Below are positions 1-11,752 of a DNA stretch of 64,000 nucleotides, in pieces. Origin of the DNA: Silene conica (Eukaryota > Streptophyta > Magnoliopsida > Caryophyllales > Caryophyllaceae); NCBI GenBank assembly GCA_029255685.2, contig CM055314.2, positions 43,172,772-43,236,771 on the forward strand. The letters are read 5' to 3'. How positions within the stretch are numbered: position 1 is the stretch's first letter; each line of letters begins with the position of its first letter. The notes under the pieces are model-generated. The model was not told the origin of the DNA, ran no database searches, and was given only the letters and a program-made list of their open reading frames with translations. The position numbers were made by a program, and so were the translations under genes.

Positions 1-1880
1 ACGATTTGATGAACGAATTATGTATGTCGATGGATAGGATAATTGATCAAACTCACACAGATATTCTCTCAATTATTTTGAAGCTCACACAGATACTTCG
101 GGTTTTAAAGCTCACACAGATACTTTAGGGTTTTTTTGTAAGATAAACTTAACAAGAAAATTTGTTTATGATTTGATAATAAGATGAATCAAACAAACAA
201 CTAAGGATGCCTATTTATAGTAAGGTCATCCGTCACAAACTAGAATCGAAATAGGAAAGAAAACGAACTCCTACACGGTTCCCAAGACCACGTCCAAACC
301 GTGTACTACTACTACTACTTATTTTACTCTCCTAATTCTATCTTATGGATTAAAATAATCCTTATTAAATCTAAAAGATAAAATAACAAATAAAAGATTA
401 AGTTGTGGTAACAACCCTAACAACTTAATAACAAACTCTAATAAACTAATAACTAACTTTGTAACTACCTTGTAACAACCTTAACAACCAAGTTGTAACA
501 AACTAGTAACAAACTTAATTAATTAAATAAGATTAAAAAACAAGATAAATTAAACAAACCCTAAACAAATTAGTAAACCCTAACCGTGTGGTCCCACTCG
601 TTGGGCACGGTTCCCAAGATCCCTACCCGGATCTTTCTTTTGTTCCTTTAATACGTCTTCCCAAGCTAACTTGAAAATCCGTATCGAACCCATATCGAAC
701 ATTTTTAACCTTTCTTTGGGTCGTGGGTCACGACCTCGAATCCTTGCTAATGCTCCCGCATCATACTCTCTCAGTTTTTGAGAATTTGACCTCAAATTAA
801 GATCATGCAACTCTCGAGTAGACTTGGATATACTAGCTCTTGATTTGATGAGAACATGGTTTTCTTGATTTATGAAACCCATGTTCCGAGGCTCCTTGTG
901 CTCGTTGGTGTTAGCAACCAACCATCCTTCCCGACCTCCAACACTCACGGCCTGCCCAAACTTGCGGTCTCCGACCTCCGTGATGCTCACGGCGTTCTCA
1001 CCCTTACAACCTCCGTGGTCCTCCTTGCTCGGCAACCCCTCACAACTACCATCTCCCCCATGAATCTCAACCAACCCAACATCTCGCTTACCCTACCCGT
1101 CGGCCTCTTTGCTTGGTGACCCCTCTCCTACCTCTATGAATAAAGTTTTCTCCGAATTAGGAGGTCTAGGTTTTAATCTTGTCAATGGTTGTAGATCATA
1201 GATGGTACCTCTTTTAGTAACGCTATATACATTTGTTCTCCCATCATGTATAACGTTCCTATCGTATTGCCACGACCTTCCAAGTAATATATGACATGCG
1301 TTCATAGGGACGATGTCACACCATAGTTTATCTTCGTAAGGCCCAATGTTAAAAGAAATCAAGGCTTGTTTCTCAACCCGTACCCCTTGGTTCCCATCTA
1401 ACCATTGTAATTTGTACGGTTTTTCTCTAGCCCTAATACTTAATTCTAACTCCGAAACTAAGGTTTTTGAAACAACATTAGTGCAAGACCCGCTATCAAT
1501 AATCAAATCGCACTTTTTTCCCTCAACCTTACAACGAGTATGGAAAACATTATCCCGTTGTTCCTCTCCTTCAGTCGTGGTCTCCACATGTAAAGCACGT
1601 ACTACGAGGCAATCCCCCTCGTCCTCACTCTCGGCTCCCACGATTTTTCTGTCCACTTTTTCCTCCTCAAATTTCTCCTCCTCAACTAATTCAGGTACAA
1701 CAAAGTTTGGAGCAATACCTTGAAGTTCTTGAATTGACAAGGTTCTCTTTTGAGGGCAACCTGTAGCGATGTGTCCATAGCCCTGACACTTATAGCATCT
1801 TCTAATAGTACTCCCTCGAGGATCAGGAATACATGGCTTGAATGCTACCTTGGCTCGTTTTCCATCTAAGAAAGGAACGT
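1..1880 (-). mobile_element. CRM-like Ty3/gypsy fragment, inverted relative to the array
   Basis: Read on the minus strand, this has an internal region (about 1880 down to 584) followed by an LTR (about 583 to 1) that continues off the left edge. Internal parts seen are a gag CCHC zinc knuckle (CYKCQGYGHIATGC, near 1770-1810), an aspartic protease with DSG (near 1490) and the LGR motif (near 1280), and a C-terminal stretch resembling the end of the array polyprotein (FKLAWEDVL). RT, RNase H and integrase are not visible. The LTR is clearly related to the array LTRs (2296-3161) but has diverged, especially in its first 250 bases. A TATA-like TATAAATA lies at 212-219 on the minus strand. It is an old, broken, partial copy from a sister subfamily. 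The CRM assignment rests on similarity to the array and is moderate. Confidence 0.8.
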
Positions 1881-2295
1881 TTTCCATCTAAGAAAGGTAA
1901 TCTTGTGTGGTTACACTTAAGAAAGGAACGTTTTCCATCTAAGAGGAAGAACAAGCTTATGCCTCGCGCGGATGGACCGTTCAAGGTTCTTGAATGCTAT
2001 GGATCAAATGCCTATAAAGTCAAATTACCAAGTGAGTATGGGGGTGTATGTGCCACATTCAATGTGGGTGATTTATCTCCTTATCTAGATGACACAGACT
2101 TGGAGGCCAATTCTCAAAAAGAGGGAGAGAATGATGCGGAACCATCGTTAATTCAATCCCAAGAAATATTATTAAGCAAAGATATGAGTCATATTAATCA
2201 AAGCTACAAGATAGGATCAACTTTCGTTCTTAGGATTGCTTGGGAAGGGATTGAACCCTTGGGGCGTGCGAATTGAGGAGGCACGAAATCCTAAG
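1881..2295 (+). mobile_element. 3' end of a CRM-like gypsy pol (left edge of the tandem array)
   Basis: This is the integrase C-terminal region and tail of the same polyprotein that ends each array unit, with motifs such as PRADGPFKVLE and TFNVGDLSPY followed by the family-specific tail ending LGRAN. It runs directly into the LTR at 2296. On its left it meets the inverted element 1-1880, and a short repeated phrase (around TTTTCCATCTAAG) occurs on both sides of the meeting point. It is partial and broken, with sequence very close to 10500-10868. Confidence 0.85.
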
Positions 2296-3161
2296 TGATT
2301 AGGGTTTAGGGGCTTTCCTTCTTGTTTCCTAGTTTGATATTTAATTAATTAAGTTTGTTACTAGTTTGTTACAACTAGGTTGTTAAGGTTGTTACAAGGT
2401 AGTTACAAAGTTAGTTATAAGTTTGTTATTAGGTTGTTAGGGTTTGTTATTACAACTTAATCTTTTATTTATTATTTTATCTTTTAGATTAAATAAGGAT
2501 TATCTTTAATCCATAGGATAGGAATAGAAACCCTAAGAAGAATAGTAGTACACGGTTTGGCCGAGCACTTGGGAACCGTGTAGGGTTCTTTTGTTTTCCT
2601 ATTTCGATTCTAGTTTGTGACGGATGACCTTACTATAAATAGGCATCCTTAGTTGTTTGTTTTATTCATCTTATTATCAAATTATAAACAAATTTTCTTG
2701 TTAAGTTTATCTTACAAAAAAACCCTAAAGTATCTGTGTGAGCTTTAAAACCCGAAGTATCTGTGTGAGCTTCAAAATAATTGAGAGAATATCTGTGTGA
2801 GTTTGATCAATTATCCTATCCATCGACATACATAATTCGTTCATCAAATCGTTTCACAAATCTTTCAAGTATTAAGTGCTGTGCCTTATTACGTCATCAA
2901 GATTCATCAATCGAGAACTTCAAAGAACATCGTTCAAGAAACACCACCGTGACAGCCACCGGCCACCACCGTGCCACGTCAGCCGTCACCACCATTCGGC
3001 CACCATCACCGGCCACCCATCGTTCTTTCTTGCATCGTTCTTGGTTACTTTTCGTTCTTTATTCGTTCAAGATTGTATTATTTTATTAGTATTTTTATTC
3101 CGCTGCAACATCCGTATTTTTGTTGATTATCTTTATTGATTATCACCCCAAATACGCATCA
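2296..3161 (+). repeat. LTR A of the CRM-like tandem array (866 bp)
   Basis: It starts TGATTAGG and ends CGCATCA, giving TG...CA ends, and is flanked by internal sequence on both sides. A TATA box (TATAAATA) lies at 2634-2641. A phrase built on TATCTGTGTGAG is repeated three times between about 2735 and 2800, followed by a CCACC/CCGGCC-rich stretch at 2945-3025. The primer-binding site TGGTATCAGAGC (initiator tRNA-Met type) follows at 3165-3176. LTRs B and C are near-identical copies. Confidence 0.93.
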
Positions 3162-6100
3162 AATTGGTATCAGAGCTTCGGCTCTTGGTCTAATTTTTAT
3201 TAAATCGGTTCTTGGGAGAAGTTTTGTTACAATGGTATTAAGGAACTTGCATATGGAGGCCGACGAAGAGATCCACGATCAAAGGGAGAGGATTTTTCGT
3301 ACGAAGTGCAAGATAAAGAATAAGGTGTGTACTATGATTATTGATAGCGGTTCTTGTACTAATCTATTGTCCGTAGAGGCGGTTGAAAAACTACAACTAC
3401 CCAAGATTGATAAGAAACAACCTTATAAACTATATTGGCTTGATGGGGAAGAAGGGATTAACGTAGACCAACAAGTCCTAGTTCCATTCAAGATTGGTCC
3501 GTATGAAGATGAGATATGGTGCGATATTGTGCCTATGAGTGCTAGTCATATTCTATTGGGAAGACCATGGCAGTTTGATCGAAAGGTGAAACACAACGGA
3601 AGAACCAATGTTTATAGCGTGCCTAAAGGAAGAACAATATTTGATCTTCAACCATGGGTTCCAAAGAAAAGGAGTGAACCTAAGAAAGACATAGAAGAGA
3701 TGATAATAGAGGGGAAAGAGGTAGAAGAGGCGATCACCAACGGAGAACCGACGTTCATGATGGTAGTGAGGGACGTAGGAGGCCGTGAGAGTGGCGAGGA
3801 GGAGGGTCGGCGTGAGGTGCGAAGTTTATTAGAGGAGTTCAAGGATGGGTTTCCGGAAGAGCTACCCGACGGACTACCACCACTACGAGGGATAGAGCAC
3901 CAAATCGATCTTATTCCAGGAGCAGCGTTACCTAATAAGCCAGCTTATCGTTGTAATCCAGAAGAGGCAAAAGAATTACAAAGACAAGTCCAAGAATTGA
4001 TGGATAGAGGTTATGTGAAAGAAAGCCTAAGTCCATGTGCAGTACCAACTTTATTGGTACCGAAAAAGGAGGGAACTTGGAGGATGTGCATTGACAGCCG
4101 CGCCGTCAACAACATCACAATTAAATACCGATTTCCTATACCAAGGTTAGATGATATGCTCGACGAACTCGCAGGATCAAAGGTATTTTCTAAACTAGAT
4201 CTAAGAAGTGGTTATCATCAAATGAGGGTTAGGGAAGGAGATGAATGGAAGACAGCTTTTAAAACGAAGCAAGGGTTGTACGAGTGGCTCGTGATGCCAT
4301 TTGGGTTGTGCGACGCTCCTAGTTCGTTAATGAGGATAATGAATGAAGTATTAAGACCTTTCTTAAATAAATTTGTGGTTGTTTATCTAGATGATATTCT
4401 TGTGTATATCCAAAGTAAAGAAGAGCACAAGACACATCTAAGAGCGGTATTTGAGATGCTTAGAAAGCAAAAATTATATGGGAAATTAGAGAAGTGCACG
4501 TTCATGGTAGCAAGCGTGGTCTTTTTGGGGTACATCGTGGGTGAAAGAGGAGTGAGCATGGATCCATCAAAAGTTGAAGCAATACAAGCTTGGCCTATTC
4601 CTAAAACAACCACGGAGGTACGTAGTTTTCATGGTTTAGCATCGTTTTATAGGCGGTTTATTCAAGGATTTAGTTCTATCATGGCCCCTATTACGGAGTT
4701 AACAAAAAAAGGAGAGTTTGTATGGACATCACACGCCCAAAAGGCGTTTGAGGAAATAAAAAAGAAACTTTGTTCAAACCCCGTACTTGCCTTACCAGAT
4801 TTTAGTAAATTGTTCGAAGTTGAATGCGATGCAAGTGGGGTAGGAATCAGCGCAGTATTGGTGCAAGAGAAACGGCCAATTGCCTATTTCAGTGAGAAGT
4901 TGAACGGTGCTAGGTTAAACTATTCCACCTATGATAAGGAGTTCTATGCGATTGTAAGAGCTTTGGATCATTGGGCACATTATTTACGTCCTAGACCTTT
5001 CATACTACATTCGGATCATGAAGCCTTAAAACATATCCATGGGCAACAAAAATTAAATCCAAGGCATGCTAAGTGGGTTGAGTTCCTACAATCTTTTACG
5101 TTCTCTTCAAAGTACAAGACAGGTAGTTCAAACATAGTAGCGGATGCATATCAAGGAGACATTCTTTGTTGGTTGAATTAGATGCAAGGATTCTTGGTTT
5201 TGAGCATATTAAAGAACTATATAAAGAGGATCCCGATTTTTCAAAGGAATTCTTGAATCCGGAAGGATTATACACCACGCAAGACGGCTACTTATTCAAG
5301 GGAAACCGTTTGTGCATTCCTAAGGGATCGATGAGAGAATTACTTGTAAGAGAGGCGCATGGAGGCGCTATAGCAGGGCACTTCGGCATTCAAAAGACGA
5401 ATGAGATGTTAGGAGAGCACTTTTATTGGCCTAAGATGAGTAAAGATGTTCAAGATATTATTGGCAAGTGTGTAATTTGTCAAAGATCAAAGAGTACGTT
5501 CAACAAGGGATTATATACACCTCTTCCCGTACCGGTTCAACCATGGAATGAGGTTAGTATGGATTTTATTTTGGGATTACCACGTACTCAACGCGGTAAA
5601 GATTCCATTATGGTTGTCGTAGATCGTTTTTCTAAGATGGCGCACTTTATACCGGGTCATAAGACGGATGATGCAACAAAGGTAGCCGATCTTTATTATA
5701 GAGAAGTTGTTCGATTACATGGGATACCACTTACCATTGTATCGGATCGGGATGTTAAATTTCTTAGCTATTTTTGGAAGACCTTGGGAGATTAATTGGT
5801 ACTAAACTTTTATTTAGCACCTCCCACCATCCGCAAACGGACGGCCAGACCGAGGTCACGAATAGGACGCTCGGGAGTTTATTACGTGGGTTGGTGAGTA
5901 AGAGTACCAAGGATTGGGATATCAAGTTAGCTCATGCGGAATTTGCATACAATCGTACTCCTTCAGCCACCACGGGGCGTGCACCATTCGAAATCGTCTA
6001 TGGGGTGAATCCGTATTTACCTACTGATCTTGTACCTATCCCAAAGAAAGAAGTTATTAGTTTTGAGGCAAAGGAGAGACAAGCCACCTTCATGAGGATG

Positions 6101-6590
6101 TGTGAACAAGTTAAAGCTCAAATAGAAAAGGCCAATGCTAAATATAAAGAGAAAGCAAATAAACATAGAAGACAACCGGTGTTTAAAGAAGGTGATCTTG
6201 TGTGGTTACACTTAAGAAAGGAACGTTATCCATCTAAGAGGAAGAACAAGCTTATGCCTCGCGCGGATGGACCGTTCAAGGTTCTTGAATGCTATGGATC
6301 AAATGCCTATAAAGTCGAATTACCAAGTGAGTATGGGGGTGTAAGTGCCACATTCAATGTGGGTGATTTATCTCCTTATCTAGATGACACAGACTTGGAG
6401 GCCAATTCTAAAAAAGAGGGAGAGAATGATGCGGAACCATCGTTAATTCAATCCCAAGAAATATTATTAAGCAAAGATATGAGTCATATTAATCAAAGCT
6501 ACAAGATAGGATCAACTTCCGTTCTTAGGATTGCTTGGGAAGGGATTGAACCCTTGGGGCGTGCGAATTGAGGAGGCACGAAATCCTAGA
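3162..6590 (+). mobile_element. Array unit 1, internal region of a CRM-like gypsy element
   Basis: The parts in order are primer-binding site (3165-3176), aspartic protease (IIDSGSCTN near 3340-3365), reverse transcriptase (YLDD near 4383-4394), RNase H (ECDASG near 4820), integrase with HHCC and DDE regions (about 5350-5870), then the C-terminal domain and tail ending at 6571. No gag domain is visible; the protease lies close behind the primer site. The reading frame has about two breaks, so the copy is a fossil, though a young one judging by its near identity to unit 2. RT motifs such as [20 protein letters not shown] resemble plant CRM chromoviruses. The clade call is from remembered motifs, not a search. 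Confidence 0.88.
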
Positions 6591-7456
6591 TGATTAGGGT
6601 TTAGGGGCTTTCCTTCTTGTTTCCTAGTTTGATATTTAATTAATTAAGTTTGTTACTAGTTTGTTACAACTAGGTTGTTAAGGTTGTTACAAGGTAGTTA
6701 CAAAGTTAGTTATGAGTTTGTTATTAGGTTGTTAGGGTTTGTTACTACAACTTAATCTTTTATTTATTATTTTATCTTTTAGATTAAATAAGGATTATCT
6801 TAAATCCATAGGATAGGAATAGAAACCCTAAGAAGAATAGTAGTACACAGTTTGGCCGAGCACTTGGGAACCGTGTAGGGTTCTTTTGTTTTCCTATTTC
6901 GATTCTAGTTTGTGACGGATGACCTTACTATAAATAGGCATCCTTAGTTGTTTGTTTTATTCATCTTATTATCAAATTATAAACAAATTTTCTTGTTAAG
7001 TTTATCTTACAAAAAAACCCTAAAGTATCTGTGTGAGCTTTAAAACCCGAAGTATCTGTTTGAGCTTCAAAATAATTGAGAGAATATCTGTGTAAGTTTG
7101 ATCAATTATCCTATCCATCGACATACATAATTCGTTCATCAAATCGTTTCACAAATCTTTCAAGTATTAAGTGTTGTGCCTTATTACGTCATCTAGATTC
7201 ATCAATCGAGAACTTCAAAGAACATCGTTCAAGAAACACCACCGTGACAGCCACCGGCCACCACCGTGCCACGTCAGCCGTCACCACCATTCGGCCACCA
7301 TCACCGGCCACCCATCGTTCTTTCTTGCATCGTTCTTGGTTACTTTTCGTTCTTTATTCGTTCAAGATTGTATTATTTTATTAGTATTTTTATTCCGCTG
7401 CAACATCCGTATTTTTGTTGATTATCTTTATTGATTATCACCCCAAATACGCATCA
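6591..7456 (+). repeat. LTR B of the CRM-like tandem array (866 bp)
   Basis: It has the same length and ends as LTR A, with the TATA box at 6929-6936. It is the 3' LTR of unit 1 and the 5' LTR of unit 2 at once, since internal sequence lies on both sides with no extra LTR or target duplication between. By eye it differs from LTR A at roughly ten positions. The primer-binding site follows at 7460-7471. Confidence 0.93.
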
Positions 7457-10400
7457 AATTGGTATCAGAGCTTCGGCTCTTGGTCTAATTTTTATTAAAT
7501 CGGTTCTTGGGAGAAGTTTTGTTACAATGGTATTAAGGAACTTGCATATGGAGGCCGACGAAGAGATCCACGATCAAAGGGAGAGGATTTTTCGTACGAA
7601 GTGCAAGATAAAGAATAAGGTGTGTACTATGATTATTGATAGCGGTTCTTGTACTAATCTACTGTCCGTAGAGGCGGTTGAAAAACTACAACTACCCAAG
7701 ATTGATAAGAAACAACCTTATAAACTATATTGGCTTGATGGGGAAGAAGGGATTAACGTAGACCAACAAGTCCTAGTTCCATTCAAGATTGGTCCGTATG
7801 AAGATGAGATATGGTGCGATATTGTGCCTATGAGTGCTAGTCATATTCTATTGGGAAGACCATGGCAGTTTGATCGAAAGGTGAAACACAACGGAAGAAC
7901 CAATGTTTATAGCGTGCCTAAAGGAAGAACAATATTTGATCTTCAACCATGGGTTCCAAAGAAAAGGAGTGAACCTAAGAAAGACATAGAAGAGATGATA
8001 ATAGAGGGGAAAGAGGTAGAAGAGGCGATCACCAACGGAGAACCGACGTTCATGATGGTAGTGAGGGACGTAGGAGGCCGTGAGAGTGGCGAGGAGGAGG
8101 GTCGGCGTGAGGTGCGAAGTTTATTAGAGGAGTTCAAGGATGTGTTTCCGGAAGAGCTACCCGACGGACTACCACCACTACGAGGGATAGAGCACCAAAT
8201 CGATCTTATTCCAGGAGCAGCGTTACCTAATAAGCCAGCTTATCGTTGTAATCCAGAAGAGGCAAAAGAATTACAAAGACAAGTCCAAGAATTGATGGAT
8301 AGAGGTTATGTGAAAGAAAGCCTAAGTCCATGTGCAGTACCAGCTTTATTGGTACCGAAAAAGGAGGGAACTTGGAGGTTGTGCATTGACAGCCGCGCCG
8401 TCAACAACATCACAATTAAATACCGATTTCCTATACCAAGGTTGGATGATATGCTCGACGAACTCGCAGGATCAAAGGTATTTTCTAAACTAGATCTAAG
8501 AAGTGGTTATCATCAAATGAGGGTTAGGGAAGGAGATGAATGGAAGACAGCTTTTAAAACGAAGCAAGGGTTGTACGAGTGGCTCGTGATGCCATTTGGG
8601 TTGTGCAACGCTCCTAGTTCGTTAATGAGGATAATGAATGAAGTATTAAGACCTTTCTTAAATAAATTTGTGGTTGTTTATCTAGATGATATTCTTGTGT
8701 ATAGCCAAAGTAAAGAAGAGCACAAGACACATCTAAGAGCGGTATTTGAGATGCTTAGAAAGCAAAAATTATATGGGAAATTAGAGAAGTGCACGTTCAT
8801 GGTAGCAAGCGTGGTCTTTTTGGGGTACATCGTGGGTGAAAGAGGAGTGAACATGGATCCATCAAAAGTTGAGGCAATACAAGCTTGGCCTATTCCTAAA
8901 ACAACCACGCAGGTACGTAGTTTTCATGGTTTAGCATCGTTTTATAGGCGGTTTATTCAAGGATTTAGTTCTATCATGGCCCCTATTACGAAGTTAACAA
9001 AAAGAGGAGAGTTTGTATGGACATCACACGTCCAAAAGGCGTTTGAGGAAATAAAAAAGAAACTTTGTTCAAACCCCGTACTTGCCTTACCAGATTTTAG
9101 TAAATTGTTCGAAGTTGAATGCGATGCAAGTGGGGTAGGAATCGGCGCAGTATTGGTGCAAGAGAAACGGCCAATTGCCTATTTCAGTGAGAAGTTGAAC
9201 GGTGCTAGGTTAAACTATTCCACCTATGATAAGGAGTTCTATGCGATTGTAAGAGCTTTGGATCATTGGGCACATTATTTACGTCCTAGACCTTTCATAC
9301 TACATTCGGATCATGAAGCCTTAAAACATATCCATGGGCAACAAAAATTAAATCCAAGGCATGCTAAGTGGGTTGAGTTCCTACAATCTTTTACGTTCTC
9401 TTCAAAGTACAAGACAGGTAGTTCAAACATAGTAGCGGATGCATTGTCAAGGAGACATTCTTTGTTGGTTGAATTAGATGCAAGGATTCTTGGTTTTGAG
9501 CATATTAAAGAACTATATAAAGAGGATCCCGATTTTTCAAAGGAATTCTTGAATCCGGAAGGATTATACACCACGCAAGACGGCTACTTATTCAAGGGAA
9601 ACCGTTTGTGCATTCCTAAGGGATCGATGAGAGAATTACTTGTAAGAGAGGCGCATGGAGGCGCTATAGCAGGGCACTTCGGCATTCAAAAGACGAATGA
9701 GATGTTAGGAGAGCACTTTTATTGGCCTAAGATGAGTAAAGATGTTCAAGATATTATTGGCAAGTGTGTAATTTGTCAAAGATCAAAGTGTACGTTCAAC
9801 AAGGGATTATATACACCTCTTCCCGTACTGGTTCAACCATGGAATGAGGTTAGTATGGATTTTATTTTGGGATTACCACGTACTCAACGCGGTAAAGATT
9901 CCATTATGGTTGTCGTAGATCGTTTTTCTAAGATGGCGCACTTTATACCGGGTCATAAGACGGATGATGCAACAAAGGTAGCCGATCTTTATTATAGAGA
10001 AGTTGTTCGATTACATGGGATACCACTTACCATTGTATCGGATCGGGATGTTAAATTTCTTAGCTATTTTTGGAAGACCTTGTGGAGATTAGTTGGTACT
10101 AAACTTTTATTTAGCACCTCCCACCATCCGCAAACGGACGGCCAGACCGAGGTCACGAATAGGACGCTCGGGAGTTTATTACGTGGGTTGGTGAGTAAGA
10201 GTACCAAGGATTGGGATATCAAGTTAGCTCATGCGGAATTTGCATACAATCGTACTCCTTCAGCCACCACGGGGCGTGCACCATTCGAAATCGTCTATGG
10301 GGTGAATCCGTATTTACCTATTGATCTTGTACCTATCCCAAAGAAAGAAGTTATTAGTTTTGAGGCAAAGGAGAGACAAGCCACCTTCATGAGGATGTGT

Positions 10401-10887
10401 GAACAAGTTAAAGCTCAAATAGAAAAGGCCAATGCTAAATATAAAGAGAAAGCAAATAAACATAGAAGACAACTGGTGTTTAAAGAAGGTGATCTTGTGT
10501 GGTTACACTTAAGAAAGGAACGTTTTCCATCTAAGAGGAAGAACAAGCTTATGCCTCGCGCGGATGGACCGTTCAAGGTTCTTGAATGCTATGGATCAAA
10601 TGCCTATAAAGTCGAATTACCAAGTGAGTATGGGGGTGTAAGTGCCACATTCAATGTGGGTGATTTATCTCCTTATCTAGATGACACAGACTTGGAGGCC
10701 AATTCTCAAAAAGAGGGAGAGAATGATGCGGAACCATCGTTAATTCAATCCCAAGAAATATTATTAAGCAAAGATATGAGTCATATTAATCAAAGCTACA
10801 AGATAGGATCAACTTCCGTTCTTAGGATTGCTTGGGAAGGGATTGAACCCTTGGGGCGTGCGAATTGAGGAGGCACGAAATCCTAGG
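7457..10887 (+). mobile_element. Array unit 2, internal region of a CRM-like gypsy element
   Basis: This unit has the same parts and order as unit 1, spans about 3.43 kb, and its single long pol reading frame looks uninterrupted (see the CDS at 7527-10868). No gag domain is visible here either, so the element as a whole is not a complete Ty3/gypsy copy even though pol reads through. It is bounded by LTR B (6591-7456) and LTR C (10888-11752). A purine-rich stretch (GAGGAGGCACGAAA, near 10868) precedes LTR C and is the likely polypurine tract. Confidence 0.9.
7527..10868 (+). CDS. Pol polyprotein of CRM-like Ty3/gypsy retrotransposon (PR-RT-RH-IN)
   Basis: The 1,113-codon frame is read from the ATG at 7527. 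An ATG at 7431 is in frame but lies inside the LTR upstream of the primer-binding site, so it is unlikely to be the start. Domains in order are: aspartic protease, DSG at 7638-7646 and LGRPW near 7850; reverse transcriptase, about 8230-8850, with YLDD at 8678-8689; RNase H, about 9100-9460, with ECDASG near 9118; integrase zinc-binding region, H/H/C/C near 9650-9785; integrase core, with SMDF near 9853, SDRD near 10036 and HHPQTDGQTE near 10120-10150; and a C-terminal domain with GPFKVLE and TFNVGDLSPY (10560-10680). The C-terminal tail after about 10690 shows no chromodomain I can recognise. Family knowledge: this polyprotein makes and integrates cDNA in a cytoplasmic particle that requires gag, which is not seen in this unit. 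Confidence 0.88.
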   Translation: MVLRNLHMEADEEIHDQRERIFRTKCKIKNKVCTMIIDSGSCTNLLSVEAVEKLQLPKIDKKQPYKLYWLDGEEGINVDQQVLVPFKIGPYEDEIWCDIVPMSASHILLGRPWQFDRKVKHNGRTNVYSVPKGRTIFDLQPWVPKKRSEPKKDIEEMIIEGKEVEEAITNGEPTFMMVVRDVGGRESGEEEGRREVRSLLEEFKDVFPEELPDGLPPLRGIEHQIDLIPGAALPNKPAYRCNPEEAKELQRQVQELMDRGYVKESLSPCAVPALLVPKKEGTWRLCIDSRAVNNITIKYRFPIPRLDDMLDELAGSKVFSKLDLRSGYHQMRVREGDEWKTAFKTKQGLYEWLVMPFGLCNAPSSLMRIMNEVLRPFLNKFVVVYLDDILVYSQSKEEHKTHLRAVFEMLRKQKLYGKLEKCTFMVASVVFLGYIVGERGVNMDPSKVEAIQAWPIPKTTTQVRSFHGLASFYRRFIQGFSSIMAPITKLTKRGEFVWTSHVQKAFEEIKKKLCSNPVLALPDFSKLFEVECDASGVGIGAVLVQEKRPIAYFSEKLNGARLNYSTYDKEFYAIVRALDHWAHYLRPRPFILHSDHEALKHIHGQQKLNPRHAKWVEFLQSFTFSSKYKTGSSNIVADALSRRHSLLVELDARILGFEHIKELYKEDPDFSKEFLNPEGLYTTQDGYLFKGNRLCIPKGSMRELLVREAHGGAIAGHFGIQKTNEMLGEHFYWPKMSKDVQDIIGKCVICQRSKCTFNKGLYTPLPVLVQPWNEVSMDFILGLPRTQRGKDSIMVVVDRFSKMAHFIPGHKTDDATKVADLYYREVVRLHGIPLTIVSDRDVKFLSYFWKTLWRLVGTKLLFSTSHHPQTDGQTEVTNRTLGSLLRGLVSKSTKDWDIKLAHAEFAYNRTPSATTGRAPFEIVYGVNPYLPIDLVPIPKKEVISFEAKERQATFMRMCEQVKAQIEKANAKYKEKANKHRRQLVFKEGDLVWLHLRKERFPSKRKNKLMPRADGPFKVLECYGSNAYKVELPSEYGGVSATFNVGDLSPYLDDTDLEANSQKEGENDAEPSLIQSQEILLSKDMSHINQSYKIGSTSVLRIAWEGIEPLGRAN

Positions 10888-11752
10888 TGATTAGGGTTTA
10901 GGGGCTTTCCTTCTTGTTTCCTAGTTTGATATTTAATTAATTAAGTTTGTTACTAGTTTGTTACAACTAGGTTGTTAAGGTTGTTACAAGGTAGTTACAA
11001 AGTTAGTTATGAGTTTGTTATTAGGTTGTTAGGGTTTGTTACTACAACTTAATCTTTTATTTATTATTTTATCTTTTAGATTAAATAAGGATTATCTTTA
11101 ATCCATAGGATAGGAATAGAAACCCTAAGAAGAATAGTAGTACACGGTTTGGCCGAGCACTTGGGAACCGTGTAGGGTTCTTTTGTTTTCCTATTTCGAT
11201 TCTAGTTTGTGACGGATGACCTTACTATAAATAGGCATCCTTATTTGTTTGTTTATTCATCTTATTATCAAATTATAAACAAATTTTCTTGTTAAGTTTA
11301 TCTTACAAAAAAACCCTAAAGTATCTGTGTGAGCTTTAAAACCCGAAGTATCTGTGTGAGCTTCAAAATAATTGAGAGAATATCTGTGTGAGTTTGATCA
11401 ATTATCCTATCCATCGACATACATAATTCGTTCATCAAATCGTTTCACAAATCTTTCAAGTATTAAGTGCTGTGCCTTATTACGTCATCAAGATTCATCA
11501 ATCGAGAACTTCAAAGAACATCGTTCAAGAAACACCACCGTGACAGCCACCGGCCACCACCGTGCCACGTCAGCCGTCACCACCATTCGGCCACCATCAC
11601 CGGCCACCCATCGTTCTTTCTTGCATCGTTCTTGGTTACTTTTCGTTCTTTATTCGTTCAAGATTGTATTATTTTATTAGTATTTTTATTACGCTGCAAC
11701 ATCCGTATTTTTGTTGATTATCTTTATTGATTATCACCCCAAATACGCATCA
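10888..11752 (+). repeat. LTR C of the CRM-like tandem array (865 bp)
   Basis: This is the third copy of the same LTR with matching TG...CA ends and a TATA box at 11226-11233. Internal sequence flanks it on both sides. The start-to-start spacings A to B (4,295 bp) and B to C (4,297 bp) are almost the same, which defines the array period. The primer-site region follows at 11756-11767 and reads TGGTATCACAGC here. Confidence 0.93.

Noticed and set aside
856-1723. Plus-strand open frames in the first 2 kb
   Set aside because: They are antisense shadows of the minus-strand gag/protease region of the inverted CRM-like fragment.
2781-3139. Two overlapping open frames (102 and 87 codons) recurring in each array LTR
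   Set aside because: They lie wholly inside the LTR, recur only because the LTR recurs, and show no domain. The compositional bias of the CCACC-rich part explains them.
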